From: Rhizobium sp. 16-488-2b
GTDB taxonomy: Bacteria > Pseudomonadota > Alphaproteobacteria > Rhizobiales > Rhizobiaceae
Direction: 5' to 3'
Assembly (NCBI RefSeq): GCF_017741815.1
Contig: NZ_JAGHMF010000007.1
Coordinates: forward strand, 372,001-436,000
Length of the DNA: 64,000 bases
Positions 9,502 to 18,531 of this stretch are shown piece by piece. Each line of letters begins with the position of its first letter. The first letter of the stretch is position 1. Both the position numbers and the translations under genes were made by a program. Below the pieces are notes generated by a model, which worked only from the letters and a program-made list of their open reading frames with translations, was not told the origin of the DNA and made no database searches.

Positions 9502-10182
9502 ATGAAACCCGAGTCCCTGATGCTGAATGACCCCATGCCTTTGACCCCCATCGCGAGCGCACCGCAGGCCGAACCGGAAAAGCGTGTGCGTGACCGTGGC
9601 GCGACTGAAAAGGCGATCCTCAACGCCGCCAAGGCGCTGCTCGCGGAAGAGGGGTTCCAGAACTTCGGCATCAACGCCGTGGCCCGCAAGGCCGGCTGTG
9701 ACAAGCAGCTGATCTATCGCTACTACGGCGGCCTGAATGGCCTTGTCGACGCGATCGGCGCCGATCTCGGCACTTGGGTGAAGGACCGTATTCCCGAGGA
9801 CACAGGCGGCATGTTCCTGCTGACCTATGGCGACCTGATGGAACGCCTGTCGCTGCTCTTCCTCCAGGCGCTGCGCGACGACCCGCTGATGCGCCGAATC
9901 GTCGCCTGGGAGGTCTCCGAAAACACCGAGCAGGTTCGCCGCCTCTCCGAAGCACGTTCCAAGGCGCTGGCCGCTTGGCTGGAGCGCATGCGCGGCTCGC
10001 TTACACCGCCCAAGGGCGTCGACGCAGTCGCCGTCAACGCGGTTCTCATCGCCGCCATCCAGCACATCGTCCTCTCGGCATCGGCCGGCGGGCAGTGCGC
10101 CGGTCTGGCGCTGAAGGCGTCGAAGGATTGGGAGAAGGCGGAGCAGGCCCTCAAACGCATCGTTCGCGGCGTTTACGGCTGA
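9502..10182 (+). CDS. TetR family transcriptional regulator
   Basis: A 226-residue regulator with a TetR N-terminal helix-turn-helix. After a 30-residue flexible proline/alanine-rich leader come GATEKAILNAAKALLAEEG and the recognition segment INAVARKAGCDKQLIYRYYG (near 52-76). The ligand-binding half (about 90-226) is helical and not informative. The start at 9502 has no clear Shine-Dalgarno sequence and is preceded by a palindrome; ATG codons at 9520 and 9535 are alternatives that would give a shorter leader. The target genes are unknown beyond likely autoregulation. Confidence 0.9.
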   Translation: MKPESLMLNDPMPLTPIASAPQAEPEKRVRDRGATEKAILNAAKALLAEEGFQNFGINAVARKAGCDKQLIYRYYGGLNGLVDAIGADLGTWVKDRIPEDTGGMFLLTYGDLMERLSLLFLQALRDDPLMRRIVAWEVSENTEQVRRLSEARSKALAAWLERMRGSLTPPKGVDAVAVNAVLIAAIQHIVLSASAGGQCAGLALKASKDWEKAEQALKRIVRGVYG

Positions 10183-10306
10183 TTGGGCCGAAACTTTCCC
10201 ACAGCCTCCCGCTTGGCTGTTAACCTTAACAAATGGTTTACGTTGCGCCGGAGTGTTTAAGAAGTCAGGCTACCAGACAGTTTCAAAGTTTGAGTTGTCT
10301 GGAACC

Positions 10307-10480
10307 ATGCGAACCAAAATCGCGAGAATCATGTTCCTCGTTGCCGCGATGATGTTCTTTGCCGTGCTCGCGCTCGATATCGCGGTGCCGGCCCTGGTGC
10401 TGGGTTTGATGGCATTATCGACATGGCTGGTCTCGCTTGATCTGCCATTCGCAAAGCGACAAAGAGGGGCGACCGCATGA
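10307..10480 (+). CDS. Small membrane protein, 57 aa
   Basis: The product begins MRTKIARIMFLVAAMMFF and contains two hydrophobic stretches (about 7-24 and 26-44) ahead of a basic tail ([10 protein letters not shown]), so it is a small inner-membrane protein. Its stop overlaps the start of the next membrane gene (ATGA), which supports translation and joint function. An in-frame GTG at 10253 would add 18 residues; the ATG is preferred because the added part is polar and not conserved-looking. Function is unknown. Confidence 0.55.
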   Translation: MRTKIARIMFLVAAMMFFAVLALDIAVPALVLGLMALSTWLVSLDLPFAKRQRGATA

Positions 10481-10809
10481 AGTGGTTCCTGATCTTCTGG
10501 GCCGGTCCGATCGTGTTTCTGGCGGGCTGGTACTGGCTATCCTACTACGACATGAGCTTCGGCATCTTCATGCTCACGCGTCAGGCCCATGACCTGACCT
10601 TCCAGGTCTACGCCAATATCCTCGGCATTCCGGCCGAAACCATCCCGCCGCTAGTCGCCCGCGCCGTCGTTGTCGATAGCCTCGTGGTGTTCGCCATCAT
10701 GGCCTTCCGCAGGCGCAAGAAGATCGCCGCCTGGTGGCGGGGACGTCAGGCGTCCGGTTCTTCGAGCGCCGCCCTTCCAAGCAAGGACAGCCTGTCCAGA
10801 GCGCCCTGA
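10477..10809 (+). CDS. Small membrane protein (DUF6105-like)
   Basis: A 110-residue protein with transmembrane segments at about 1-20 ([18 protein letters not shown]) and 63-76, a short periplasmic-type loop with [17 protein letters not shown], and a basic cytoplasmic region [13 protein letters not shown]. It resembles a small membrane family restricted to rhizobia that I believe is called DUF6105; that name is from memory. The last 64 bp overlap the 3' end of convergent ruvX, so the C-terminal tail ([14 protein letters not shown]) is probably unconstrained. It is coupled to the preceding 57-residue membrane protein. Confidence 0.7.
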   Translation: MKWFLIFWAGPIVFLAGWYWLSYYDMSFGIFMLTRQAHDLTFQVYANILGIPAETIPPLVARAVVVDSLVVFAIMAFRRRKKIAAWWRGRQASGSSSAALPSKDSLSRAP

Positions 10810-11240
10810 AGAATGAAGCTCGCGGCCGCCGAATCGATGCGTTCAGCCCGCTTGGCGCGTGACACGTCCATTTCCAGCAGCGCCCGCTCGGCGGCAACCG
10901 TCGACAGCCGCTCATCCCAGTAGACGAAGGGCAGGGCCGTCTTCTGCTCCATGTTGCGCACGAAGGCGCGCGTGGCCTGGACCCGCGGTCCCGCCGATCC
11001 GTCCATATTGACAGGCAGGCCGATGACGAAGGCCGCGACTTTTTCCTTCTGGGCAAAGCCCAGAAGCACCTCGGCATCGATGGTGAACTTTTCGCGCTTG
11101 ATGACCGGGCGCGGCGTCGAGAATCGCCGGCCGAGATCCGACATCGAAAGCCCGATCGTCTTGGTGCCGAGGTCGAGACCGGCAATTGCCTGTCCCGGCT
11201 GAAGTGCGGCCGCCAGTTCCTCGATCGTCAGCACCGTCAT
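10746..11240 (-). CDS. ruvX: Holliday junction resolvase / pre-16S rRNA nuclease RuvX (YqgF)
   Basis: A 164-residue RNase H-fold nuclease of the YqgF family. In E. coli YqgF is implicated in 16S rRNA 5'-end maturation; family members have also been described as Holliday junction resolvases. The catalytic motifs are visible: [15 protein letters not shown] (first Asp near 22), [12 protein letters not shown] (near 90) and YWDERLST (near 115), with a final [10 protein letters not shown] helix carrying the last acidic residue. Length is normal for alphaproteobacteria. Confidence 0.94.
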   Translation of the reverse strand: MTVLTIEELAAALQPGQAIAGLDLGTKTIGLSMSDLGRRFSTPRPVIKREKFTIDAEVLLGFAQKEKVAAFVIGLPVNMDGSAGPRVQATRAFVRNMEQKTALPFVYWDERLSTVAAERALLEMDVSRAKRAERIDSAAASFILQGALDRLSLLGRAALEEPDA

Positions 11241-11359
11241 CGTCGTTTCATCCCGTCAAAAGAAATTGAAGCCTCGACCGCTTTTCTTTGCGGCGGTATC
11301 GGTTATCTCCATACCCATCGAAACAAGCTTTTGCATCACTTAATAAAAGGACAGATTTC

Positions 11360-12064
11360 ATGAAGATCACTTGGCTAGGCCATTCCGCCTTTCGCATCGA
11401 GACCGCGAAGGCAACCATCCTTCTCGACCCATTCCTGACGCATAACGGCTCGTTCGCCGGCCAGGACATCAAGGACGTGACCGCTGGCGTCACCCATATC
11501 CTGCTGACCCACGGCCACGGCGACCACGTCGGCGACACCGTCGCCATCGCCAAGGAAACCGGTGCCGTCGTTCTCGCCAATGCCGATCTCGCCTCCTGGC
11601 TCGGCACCAAGGGCGTTTCGAAGATCGAGATGGGCAACACTGGCGGCACGGTTCCGCTCGGCGGCTTCTCGGCCACCTTCACCAACGCGCTGCACTCCTC
11701 CGCCCAGATCACCGAGGACGGTGTTTCCCACGCGCTCGGCAGTGCCAACGGCCTGATGCTGCACTTCGACGACGAAGCCTCGATCTTCGCCATGGGCGAC
11801 ACCGACATCTTCTCCGACATGGCACTGATCAACGAGTTGCACCAGCCCGACATCGGCCTCGTCCCGGTCGGCGACCGCTTCACCATGGGTGGTGCCGTGG
11901 CGGCACTCGCCTGCCAGCGCTACTTCAACTTCAAGACCGCGATCCCCTGCCACTACGGCACCTTCCCGATCATCGACCAGACACCGGAAAAGTTCGTCGC
12001 CGGCATGGAAGGATCGAAGACCGAGGTAAAGGCGATCAAGCCGAGCGAGAGCGTCGTTCTCTGA
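11360..12064 (+). CDS. UPF0173 metal-dependent hydrolase
   Basis: A 234-residue metallo-beta-lactamase-fold hydrolase. It starts [15 protein letters not shown] and carries the metal-binding [10 protein letters not shown] motif near residues 55-64, then [16 protein letters not shown] and IPCHYGTFP, which supply the remaining His/Asp ligands of the UPF0173 family. The ATG at 11360 has AAAAGGACAG about 8 bp upstream; an upstream in-frame start would add a charged stretch unlike the family. The physiological substrate of this family is not established. It stands alone, with a strong terminator behind it. Confidence 0.92.
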   Translation: MKITWLGHSAFRIETAKATILLDPFLTHNGSFAGQDIKDVTAGVTHILLTHGHGDHVGDTVAIAKETGAVVLANADLASWLGTKGVSKIEMGNTGGTVPLGGFSATFTNALHSSAQITEDGVSHALGSANGLMLHFDDEASIFAMGDTDIFSDMALINELHQPDIGLVPVGDRFTMGGAVAALACQRYFNFKTAIPCHYGTFPIIDQTPEKFVAGMEGSKTEVKAIKPSESVVL

Positions 12065-12113
12065 CGCAATCGCACTTCGCCCCGACTTGAAAGGGCGGAA
12101 ATCTGAATGAACG

Positions 12114-12151
12114 AAAGGCCATGCCCGTTGCACACAGCGGGCATGGCCTTT
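12114..12151 (+). terminator. Rho-independent terminator, 14-bp stem
   Basis: AAAGGCCATGCCCG pairs perfectly with CGGGCATGGCCTTT across a 10-base loop. It lies 50 bp after the UPF0173 hydrolase and 35 bp before gatC, so it separates the two transcripts. Confidence 0.85.
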
Positions 12152-12185
12152 ATAGCGTGTGGGAAAATCCCATCCGGAGAATATG

Positions 12186-12473
12186 ATGTCCGTCGACCTA
12201 GCCACCGTTAAGCGCGTTGCGCGCCTTGCCCGTATTGCCGTCTCCGAAGATGAGGCAAACCGCATGGTCGGCGAGTTGAATGGGATCCTGGGCTTCGTCG
12301 AGCAGCTCTCCGAAGTCAATGTCGAAGGCGTCGAAGCGATGACCTCGGTCACGCCGATGCTGATGAAGAAGCGCACCGACGACGTCACCGACGGCAACAA
12401 GGCCGCCGATATCGTTTCCAACGCGCCCGTTACCGATCAGAATTTCTTCCTGGTGCCCAAAGTCGTCGAATAA
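12186..12473 (+). CDS. gatC: Asp/Glu-tRNA amidotransferase subunit C
   Basis: A 95-residue subunit that clamps GatA and GatB together in the tRNA-dependent amidotransferase. It starts [20 protein letters not shown], the standard N-terminus, and ends [10 protein letters not shown] with the typical RTDDVTDG linker. GGAGA at 12176-12180 precedes ATGATG; the second ATG (12186) gives the family start, the first (12183) would add one Met. gatA follows 54 bp later. Confidence 0.95.
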   Translation: MSVDLATVKRVARLARIAVSEDEANRMVGELNGILGFVEQLSEVNVEGVEAMTSVTPMLMKKRTDDVTDGNKAADIVSNAPVTDQNFFLVPKVVE

Positions 12474-12527
12474 GGCCTTCCGCCGCTTTCCGACCTCGTT
12501 GCCATTCAAGATTTGAAGCGAACCATC

Positions 12528-14009
12528 ATGAGCGAACTCACCAGCCTGACCATTGCCGAAGCCCGCACCAAGCTGCGCGCCAAGGAAATCAAAGCGACCG
12601 AACTCACCGAGGCCTATATCTCGGCGATCGAGGCGGCCAACGACAAGCTCAACGCCTATATCAAGGTGACGCCTGAGAAGGCGCTGCAGATGGCCGAAGC
12701 CTCTGATGCCCGTCTTGCCAGCGGCAAGGGTGGCGAGCTCGAGGGCATTCCGCTCGGCATCAAGGATCTCTTCGCCACCGAAGGCATCCACACCCAGGCC
12801 TGCAGCCATATCCTCGACGGCTTCAAGCCGCATTACGAATCGACCGCCACGCAGAACCTGTGGGACGACGGCGCCGTCATGCTCGGCAAGCTGAACATGG
12901 ACGAGTTCGCCATGGGCTCTTCCAACGAGACCTCGCATTACGGCGCGGTCATCAACCCCTGGCGCGCTGAAGGCTCGAACCAGCAGCTGGTTCCCGGCGG
13001 CTCCTCGGGCGGCTCGGCCGCTGCCGTTGCAGCCCATCTTTGCGCCGGCGCCACAGCCACCGACACCGGCGGCTCGATCCGCCAGCCGGCCGCCTTCACC
13101 GGCACCGTCGGCATCAAGCCGACCTACGGCCGCTGCTCGCGCTGGGGCACGGTTGCCTTCGCTTCGTCGCTCGACCAGGCCGGCCCGATCGCCCGCGACG
13201 TCCGCGACGCCGCCATCCTCCTGAAGTCCATGGCCTCGGTCGATGCCAAGGACACGACCTCGGTCGATTTGCCTGTTCCCGATTACGAAGCCGTGCTCGG
13301 CCAGTCGCTCAAGGGCATGAAGATCGGCATTCCGAACGAATACCGCGTCGCCGGCATGCCGGAAGAAATCGAAACGCTTTGGCAGCAGGGTATCGCATGG
13401 CTGAAGGATGCCGGCGCCGAGATCGTCAACATCTCGCTGCCGCACACGAAGTACGCGCTGCCGGCCTATTACATCGTGGCACCTGCCGAGGCGTCTTCGA
13501 ACCTCGCGCGCTACGACGGCGTGCGCTACGGCCTGCGCGTCGATGGCAAGGATATTGCCGACATGTACGAGAAGACCCGCGCCGCCGGCTTCGGCCAGGA
13601 AGTCAAGCGCCGCATCATGATCGGCACATACGTTCTCTCGGCCGGCTACTACGACGCCTACTACATCCAGGCCCAGAAGGTCCGCACGCTGATCAAGCGC
13701 GACTTCGACCTCGCCTTCCACGCTGGCGTCGATGCCATCCTGACGCCCGCCACCCCGTCGTCCGCCTTCGGCATCGCGGATGAGGACCTGGCATCGGATC
13801 CGGTCAAGATGTACCTGAACGACATCTTCACCGTCACCGTCAACATGGCCGGCCTTCCCGGCATCGCGGTCCCCGCCGGCCTCGACCACAAAGGCCTGCC
13901 GCTCGGCCTGCAGCTGATCGGCAAGCCGTTCGAGGAAGAAACCCTGTTCAAGACGGCCCACGTCATCGAACAAGCCGCCGGCCGCTTCACCCCCGCCAAG
14001 TGGTGGTAA
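12528..14009 (+). CDS. gatA: Asp/Glu-tRNA amidotransferase subunit A
   Basis: A 493-residue amidase-signature enzyme that releases ammonia from glutamine, which GatB uses to convert Glu-tRNA(Gln) and Asp-tRNA(Asn) to the amidated forms. The Ser-cisSer-Lys triad is visible: Lys in [10 protein letters not shown] (near 78), the cis-Ser in [14 protein letters not shown] and the nucleophile in [12 protein letters not shown] (near 150-180). The ATG at 12528 gives [16 protein letters not shown], the usual start; the upstream in-frame start lacks family similarity. gatB is not adjacent but 4.7 kb downstream. Confidence 0.97.
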   Translation: MSELTSLTIAEARTKLRAKEIKATELTEAYISAIEAANDKLNAYIKVTPEKALQMAEASDARLASGKGGELEGIPLGIKDLFATEGIHTQACSHILDGFKPHYESTATQNLWDDGAVMLGKLNMDEFAMGSSNETSHYGAVINPWRAEGSNQQLVPGGSSGGSAAAVAAHLCAGATATDTGGSIRQPAAFTGTVGIKPTYGRCSRWGTVAFASSLDQAGPIARDVRDAAILLKSMASVDAKDTTSVDLPVPDYEAVLGQSLKGMKIGIPNEYRVAGMPEEIETLWQQGIAWLKDAGAEIVNISLPHTKYALPAYYIVAPAEASSNLARYDGVRYGLRVDGKDIADMYEKTRAAGFGQEVKRRIMIGTYVLSAGYYDAYYIQAQKVRTLIKRDFDLAFHAGVDAILTPATPSSAFGIADEDLASDPVKMYLNDIFTVTVNMAGLPGIAVPAGLDHKGLPLGLQLIGKPFEEETLFKTAHVIEQAAGRFTPAKWW

Positions 14010-14036
14010 GCGGACTGAACATCAGAGACATGACGA

Positions 14037-14071
14037 TCGCCGACCACATGCTGGTCGGCGAAGTCGGTTTT
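14037..14071 (+). terminator. Probable terminator after gatA
   Basis: TCGCCGACCA pairs with TGGTCGGCGA across a CATGC loop, followed by AGTCGGTTTT. The stem is perfect (10 bp) but the T-run is short and offset, so termination may be partial. Confidence 0.6.
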
Positions 14072-14122
14072 GCGGCAGGGAAGTCTCACGCCTCTTAGAT
14101 GCGCCAAGTGGAGGAGAAGCTT

Positions 14123-14392
14123 ATGGCATCGCAGATTGCAGCACTCATTGAGGCTTTCGACCGCCTGGCCGCCGCGGATTTTGTGATGGGAGCCGAATGG
14201 AAGGCCGTGCATGACATCAGCCAGGCCCACGAAGGCGAGCAGCCTTTCGATTGGGGCCACGCACTTTGTCACCGCATCGAAGGCGATACCTGGAATGCCG
14301 GTTACTGGTATCGGCTGGCGGGCCAGCCGGTTGCTAGGGGTTCGTTCGGCGATGAATGGACCGCCATGCGCCAAGCGTTGCTGGCCAGGTGA
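14123..14392 (+). CDS. Conserved-looking hypothetical protein, 89 aa
   Basis: The protein starts MASQIAALIEAFDRLAAADF and contains a tryptophan- and histidine-rich middle (DWGHALCHRIEGDTWNAGYWYRLAG), giving a compact soluble alpha/beta-like protein without signal or membrane segment. A strong GGAGGAG at 14110-14116 sits 6 bp before the ATG, which decides this start over the in-frame ATG at 14099. It is monocistronic after the gatA hairpin. I do not recognise a family or function. Confidence 0.75.
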   Translation: MASQIAALIEAFDRLAAADFVMGAEWKAVHDISQAHEGEQPFDWGHALCHRIEGDTWNAGYWYRLAGQPVARGSFGDEWTAMRQALLAR

Positions 14393-14535
14393 AAACGGCG
14401 CCTCAGCGGCGTTCCTCGAAGTGGTTATCCACCGCGATTTTACAGGTGTCGAAAGTATCCAAATTGCCGACGCCGATCATCGATGTATCTCGCTTTATTT
14501 TTGCTTAACGACCTGCTAGGTGCGGTTGCTTTCTA

Positions 14536-15633
14536 TTGGTGGATCACGCTTTGCCTGCAAGTCGTATTTCTATTATCGCGCCGACATACAATGAGTCGGG
14601 AAACGTCATTCCTTTCATCGAGCGTACGAAAGTCGCCCTCCGTGACAAGGATTGGGAGATCATCTTCGTCGATGATAACTCCGCCGATGGTACGGCGCAG
14701 AAGGTATTCGACTATGCTGCGGATGATCCAAGGATACGCATAATCACACGCCTCAAGGATAGAGGCCTCGCAAAGTCGAGCATTCAGGGCATGCTGTCCG
14801 CAAAGGGCGGACTGCTCTGCGTGATGGACGTCGATGGTCAGCATGATCCTGAGGTGGTCAAGGAACTGGTCGATCGACTGAACCAGGATGATCTGCACAT
14901 CGTCAGCGCCGCCCGCAGATTGGACGATGAGCGTCAGGCGGATGCCTTGTCGCCGGTGCGCAATACCTTGTCGAAGGTTGGCAACTGGCTGAGTAGCTTC
15001 GTTTTGGGGCGCCGACTGGTCGATCCGTTGACCGGCTTCTTCGTTATCAGGCGTGAGGTGTTTCTGCGTGTGGCACCGGAGCTTGGAGACGCAGGCTTCA
15101 AACTGCTTCTCGATATCCTCTATTCACACAAGGAACTGCGCCACGCCGAAGTGCCTTTTGATTTCCAGGCGCGGCTTAGCGGCGAATCCAAGCTCGACAG
15201 CTATGTTATCTGGAAATTCGTCACCTTCCTTCTTAGCAAGATGACCCGCGGCATCGTACCAGCGAACCTGATCTCCTTCCTGTTCGTAGGAGGGTCGGGC
15301 CTCTTCGTTCACTTGGCGGTTCTCTACAGCGCATTGGCGCTTTCCGTGCCCTTCATGGCGTCACAGACAGTGGCCACGCTGGTGGCTGCAACCAGCAACT
15401 TCCTGCTCAACAACTTGCTGACCTTCCAGGATCGCCGGCTGCGCGGCATGAACAAGTTTTGGGGCTATCTGAAGTTCCTGTTTGTGTCTTCCGTCGGGAT
15501 CGTCGCCAATGTTTCGGCCGCAACCCTTGCCTATGAACGGCTGGTGCACGTTGTCTTCCTTGCCACGCTCGCGGGCATCGCGATCGATACGGTCTGGAAG
15601 TTCGTGATCGCCAACAAGTTCATCTGGAAATAG
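14536..15633 (+). CDS. Glycosyltransferase family 2 fused to GtrA-like membrane domain
   Basis: A 365-residue fusion. Residues about 10-235 are a GT-A glycosyltransferase of the polyprenyl-phosphate sugar synthase type (SIIAPTYNESGNV, IIFVDDNSADGTA, VMDVDGQHDPE, DPLTGFFVIRREV). Residues about 240-365 form four membrane segments of the GtrA/DPMS type (NLISFLFVGGSGLFVH, NFLLNNLLTFQDRRL, VWKFVIANKFIWK). Such proteins make undecaprenyl-phosphate-linked sugars and help flip them. The start is uncertain: TTG 14536 and GTG 14539 are adjacent, with AGGTG about 14 bp upstream. It lies 14 bp before a GT39-like gene that would be the natural acceptor of its product. Codon use is less GC-biased than in gatA, suggesting acquired DNA. 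Confidence 0.87.
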   Translation: MVDHALPASRISIIAPTYNESGNVIPFIERTKVALRDKDWEIIFVDDNSADGTAQKVFDYAADDPRIRIITRLKDRGLAKSSIQGMLSAKGGLLCVMDVDGQHDPEVVKELVDRLNQDDLHIVSAARRLDDERQADALSPVRNTLSKVGNWLSSFVLGRRLVDPLTGFFVIRREVFLRVAPELGDAGFKLLLDILYSHKELRHAEVPFDFQARLSGESKLDSYVIWKFVTFLLSKMTRGIVPANLISFLFVGGSGLFVHLAVLYSALALSVPFMASQTVATLVAATSNFLLNNLLTFQDRRLRGMNKFWGYLKFLFVSSVGIVANVSAATLAYERLVHVVFLATLAGIAIDTVWKFVIANKFIWK

Positions 15634-15647
15634 GCGAGGCGCACCCC

Positions 15648-17117
15648 ATGCAGTCCAAGACCGTGGATGCTGCAAAGCCTCTCTGGATCATTCTTGCCAT
15701 CGTCGTCTCCCTGCTGGTGCTGCGTCAGCTCATGCATCAATCGATGTTCTTTGACGGCGCCATCTACGCCAGCATCGCCCGCAATTTGGCTGAAGGCGTT
15801 GGATCCCCTTGGCGGCTGCAGTTTTCGGAGACCCTGTTCCCGGTCTTCTCTGAACATCCGCCCTTGATGATGTGGCTTGAGGCGATTGGCTTTCTTGTGT
15901 TCGGAGACACGATCGCGGTCGAGAAATGCTTCTCGCTGATGACACTGATCGTCAGCGGCTTCATTCTGCTGAAGATTTGGCAAAGGCTTCACGCGAGCGA
16001 TCCGGAGCTTCGTTTGGCGGGCCCGATGGCTTTGGCCATGGCACTCGGCGCAGGACGTGTCAGCTGGGGCTTCACCAACGGTATGCTCGAAAACCTGCTG
16101 ATCGTTTTCACGTCGCTTGCCGCCTATTGCGTCATCGTTGCCTATGATTGCGCAGATCGCGGGAAGGCCATGTTGCGTTCGATCCTGATGATCGCGGCAG
16201 GCATATTGGTGGCGTTGGCGCTGATGACCAAAGGCTTGGTCGGCCTGTTCCCTCTTGCAACGCCGGGAATATGGTGGCTGGCATTTCGTCGTCGAAGCCT
16301 AATCTCCGTCATCGCTGACACCGTGGTTATGACGGCGACAGTTGTCGTCTTCTTTGCAGTCCTCTGGCAGCTGGACGACGCCCGGGAGGCGATCCAGCGC
16401 TATCTCTCGATACAGCTGCTGCCGAGCCTCACTGGTCAGCGCGGCAGCGGTGGCGGCAACTGGAACGCCGTGCGTGCCTTCATACGTGTCAACGCCTATC
16501 CGGCGATCGTCACGCTCATCATCGTGCTCTGCGATCGGCGTTGGGGAAGCCGTGCCGAAGTACCGCGTGATGTAAGCCGGGCGCGGCGAAGAACCGCGAC
16601 CTTCCTGGCGCTCATCGGTTTTTCCGCCTCGCTTCCCTTGCTCGTCAGCCCGCGCGTCGCCAGCTTCTACTTCAATCCATCGCTCGCCTATTTCGCATCG
16701 GCATTCGCGATTGCGAGCGCACCGATCGTTCTTCGAGCGCTTCAGGCGCTGAATGCGCGGTCATATCGGCGGCTGTCGCTAGGTTTGGCCGTGGCACTTG
16801 CGCTGAGCGTCGCTCTCGTCGGCTTCAACATCGGTCGCCCCGGGACGGATGCGGATACCATCGCCAACGCTGGGCGCATTGCCGATCACGTTTGCCCGGC
16901 ATCGGGAACGTGCGAACGTACGATCACCGCCTGCGGGGCCAGCGCCGAGGACTGGGCGCTTTACAGCTATCTGGAGCGTCGGCATAAGATCAGCCTTGCG
17001 ACCATGGACGCCGCCACCGGCAATCATGTCGTGGTGGACGATAGCTGCAGCGGTAAAGTGACCGGTTACAGTGACACCGGTCTCCAGCTTTCAAAATATC
17101 GCCTGCTTCAACGCTGA
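15648..17117 (+). CDS. GT39/ArnT-like membrane glycosyltransferase
   Basis: A 489-residue polytopic membrane protein with about ten hydrophobic helices and a C-terminal soluble portion. The N-terminal loop has FFDGAIYASIARNLAEG and EHPPLMMWLEAIGFLVFG, which match the first periplasmic loop of the dolichyl/undecaprenyl-phosphate mannosyltransferase (PMT/ArnT) fold with its acidic catalytic residue (D in FFDGAIY) and the EHPP motif. It likely transfers a lipid-linked sugar to an envelope acceptor such as LPS. The C-terminal 70 residues hold four Cys (CPASGTCERTITACG, DDSCSG), possibly disulfide bonded. It is co-directional with the preceding GT2-GtrA fusion, with 14 bp between them. Confidence 0.82.
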   Translation: MQSKTVDAAKPLWIILAIVVSLLVLRQLMHQSMFFDGAIYASIARNLAEGVGSPWRLQFSETLFPVFSEHPPLMMWLEAIGFLVFGDTIAVEKCFSLMTLIVSGFILLKIWQRLHASDPELRLAGPMALAMALGAGRVSWGFTNGMLENLLIVFTSLAAYCVIVAYDCADRGKAMLRSILMIAAGILVALALMTKGLVGLFPLATPGIWWLAFRRRSLISVIADTVVMTATVVVFFAVLWQLDDAREAIQRYLSIQLLPSLTGQRGSGGGNWNAVRAFIRVNAYPAIVTLIIVLCDRRWGSRAEVPRDVSRARRRTATFLALIGFSASLPLLVSPRVASFYFNPSLAYFASAFAIASAPIVLRALQALNARSYRRLSLGLAVALALSVALVGFNIGRPGTDADTIANAGRIADHVCPASGTCERTITACGASAEDWALYSYLERRHKISLATMDAATGNHVVVDDSCSGKVTGYSDTGLQLSKYRLLQR

Positions 17118-17124
17118 GGCGATA

Positions 17125-17152
17125 AAACGGCGCCACCTGAGCGGCGCCGTTT
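17125..17152. terminator. Terminator between convergent genes
   Basis: AAACGGCGCC pairs with GGCGCCGTTT across an 8-base loop. It lies between the stop of the GT39-like gene and the stop of the convergent YjhX homologue and can serve both directions, with modest A/T tracts. Confidence 0.65.
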
Positions 17153-17157
17153 CCCTG

Positions 17158-17415
17158 TCATCGGTTGTCCAGCTGCGAGCGCACCAGCTGCAGCCCCCGT
17201 TCGGTGATCCGATACGGCTGTCCGGTCTGCGACCTGATCGCCTTCAGCCGTTTGAGCCTTCGGAAGAGCTCGAGGTCGAAGCCGGGGTAGAGCCAGCCGT
17301 CGCGGGTGAGGCAGTTGACGGCTTCGATCTTCTTTTTGTCGTCGCGTTCGATTTCGATGCGGCCGCCTTGGGCCAGCAAGTGCAAGATGCGCTGTTCCGC
17401 GCGTGAAATATCCAT
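17158..17415 (-). CDS. YjhX family protein (UPF0386, toxin homologue)
   Basis: An 85-residue protein matching UPF0386/YjhX over its full length: SRAEQRILHLLAQGGRI, a central CLTRDGWLYPGFDLELFRRL, and GQPYRITERGLQLVRSQLDNR at the C-terminus. The fold is a small winged-helix-like domain. In E. coli YjhX was proposed as a topoisomerase-inhibiting toxin whose antitoxin YjhQ is a GNAT-type protein; many bacteria carry solo copies with no shown toxicity. Here a GNAT gene lies divergently 307 bp away. The start at 17415 gives MDISRAEQR. Confidence 0.88.
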   Translation of the reverse strand: MDISRAEQRILHLLAQGGRIEIERDDKKKIEAVNCLTRDGWLYPGFDLELFRRLKRLKAIRSQTGQPYRITERGLQLVRSQLDNR

Positions 17416-17722
17416 GGAGATATTGATCCGGTCTCGCGCCGTTTAAGGCGCACAAAAACGATCTGGCGTCCGCGTTGGACGTCAGGGCTTCGTTCTCGTC
17501 GGGCCCATGCGCGCAAGAAAACTTGCGGGCAGGGCCTTTACCGGGTCTCTGATTGCGATCTCAACATGAGGGTTTGATAGGCTTCGGCCCCGTCGGCGTC
17601 AAGGTCGGCGTCGAGCAAGCCCCGTCTGCTGCAATGCAGGACAAGGCTCGCCTGACGTTACGGAAGGCTTTGAGATGGCCTGATTCGGTGGTTTACTTTC
17701 CTCGGTGTTTCGGAGGTTCTGA
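17416..17722. other. Intergenic region between yjhX-like and GNAT genes
   Basis: No convincing gene is seen. Two small hairpins are present: CTGGCGTCC/TTGGACGTCAG near 17463-17488 and GCGCAAG-aaaa-CTTGCGG near 17511-17529. The region must contain promoters for both divergent genes. No clear -10/-35 pair stands out. Confidence 0.4.
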
Positions 17723-18229
17723 TTGATCACTATTCGCAATGCCCATGAGGGCGAAGCCGAGGTTTTGAGCGAGATCGGCCTGCGCGCCTGGCAGAAGGCC
17801 ATGGCGCCGATCGGCGAGGCGGATGCGATGGCGTCGGCCGCCCGCAGCGCCTTCATGAACTCCGCCGAGACCCGTTGGCTCACCATCACCGTCATCGAAT
17901 GGAACGGCCACACGGCCGGATGGGCCGCGCGCGAAAATCTTGACGAAACGATCTCCGACTTCTGGATCGATCCGTCATTCACCGGCCATGGCCTTGGCTC
18001 GGCTCTGCTGCAGTCGATCGAAAAGGAAGTGGCGGAGCAGGGACTCGACAGCGTGATGATGCAGACGCACGCCGAAAACAACGAGGCGATCACCTTCTTC
18101 AAGAAGAACGGCTATTCAATTCACTGGCTGTCGGTCGCCTATAATCCCAAGCTCGACCGCGATGTTCCCTCGGTCGGACTATCGAAGCCGGTATCATCGC
18201 AGGGCGAGGGACCTTACGGAGCTTTCTAG
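17723..18229 (+). CDS. GNAT family N-acetyltransferase
   Basis: A 168-residue acetyltransferase with ITIRNAHEGEAEVLSEIGLRAW at the start, the acetyl-CoA loop in FTGHGLGSALLQSIE (near 90-105), and MMQTHAENNEAITFFKKNGYS as the beta5-alpha4 segment. The start codon is TTG at 17723, decided by GGAGG at 17712-17716. It is divergent from the YjhX homologue, and its TAG stop shares the tetranucleotide CTAG with the stop of the convergent DUF1294 gene. Substrate unknown; an antitoxin-like link to YjhX is possible but unproven. Confidence 0.88.
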   Translation: MITIRNAHEGEAEVLSEIGLRAWQKAMAPIGEADAMASAARSAFMNSAETRWLTITVIEWNGHTAGWAARENLDETISDFWIDPSFTGHGLGSALLQSIEKEVAEQGLDSVMMQTHAENNEAITFFKKNGYSIHWLSVAYNPKLDRDVPSVGLSKPVSSQGEGPYGAF

Positions 18230-18531
18230 ATCAGCCCAAGCATCCTCGCCGTGATTGCTGCTATGAGCGCGATCACGGCAAACAGATGAAAGCCGCATAT
18301 CGCCATCAGGTCCGAGCGAAACGGCTCCTTGCGGGTCTTGTGGCGCAGCAGTTGCTGGGCGCTCACCGCGCCGGGGCTTCCGGCAAGGAAGGCAAGCGTC
18401 AGGAGGGTCTTTTCGCTGATGCGCCACTGCCCATAGCGCGCGGCCTGCTTGTCGACGAAGTAGATCGTAAACACCAGCCCGTTCCAGGCTGTGAACAGTC
18501 CGATGATTTTGGCGATATCGGCGAGAAGCAT
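18226..18531 (-). CDS. DUF1294 membrane protein
   Basis: A 101-residue membrane protein with segments near 8-25, 42-58 and 78-98. The DUF1294 core is readable: FTIYFVDKQAARYGQWRISE followed by TLLTLAFLAGSPGA and LLRHKTRKEPFRS. Some DUF1294 proteins carry an N-terminal cold-shock domain; this one does not. Function is not established. It overlaps the convergent GNAT stop by 4 bp and ends there. Confidence 0.88.
   Translation of the reverse strand: MLLADIAKIIGLFTAWNGLVFTIYFVDKQAARYGQWRISEKTLLTLAFLAGSPGAVSAQQLLRHKTRKEPFRSDLMAICGFHLFAVIALIAAITARMLGLI

Noticed and set aside
12198..13973. A 591-codon minus-strand open frame
   Set aside because: Antisense to gatC/gatA; composition is that of a shadow frame.
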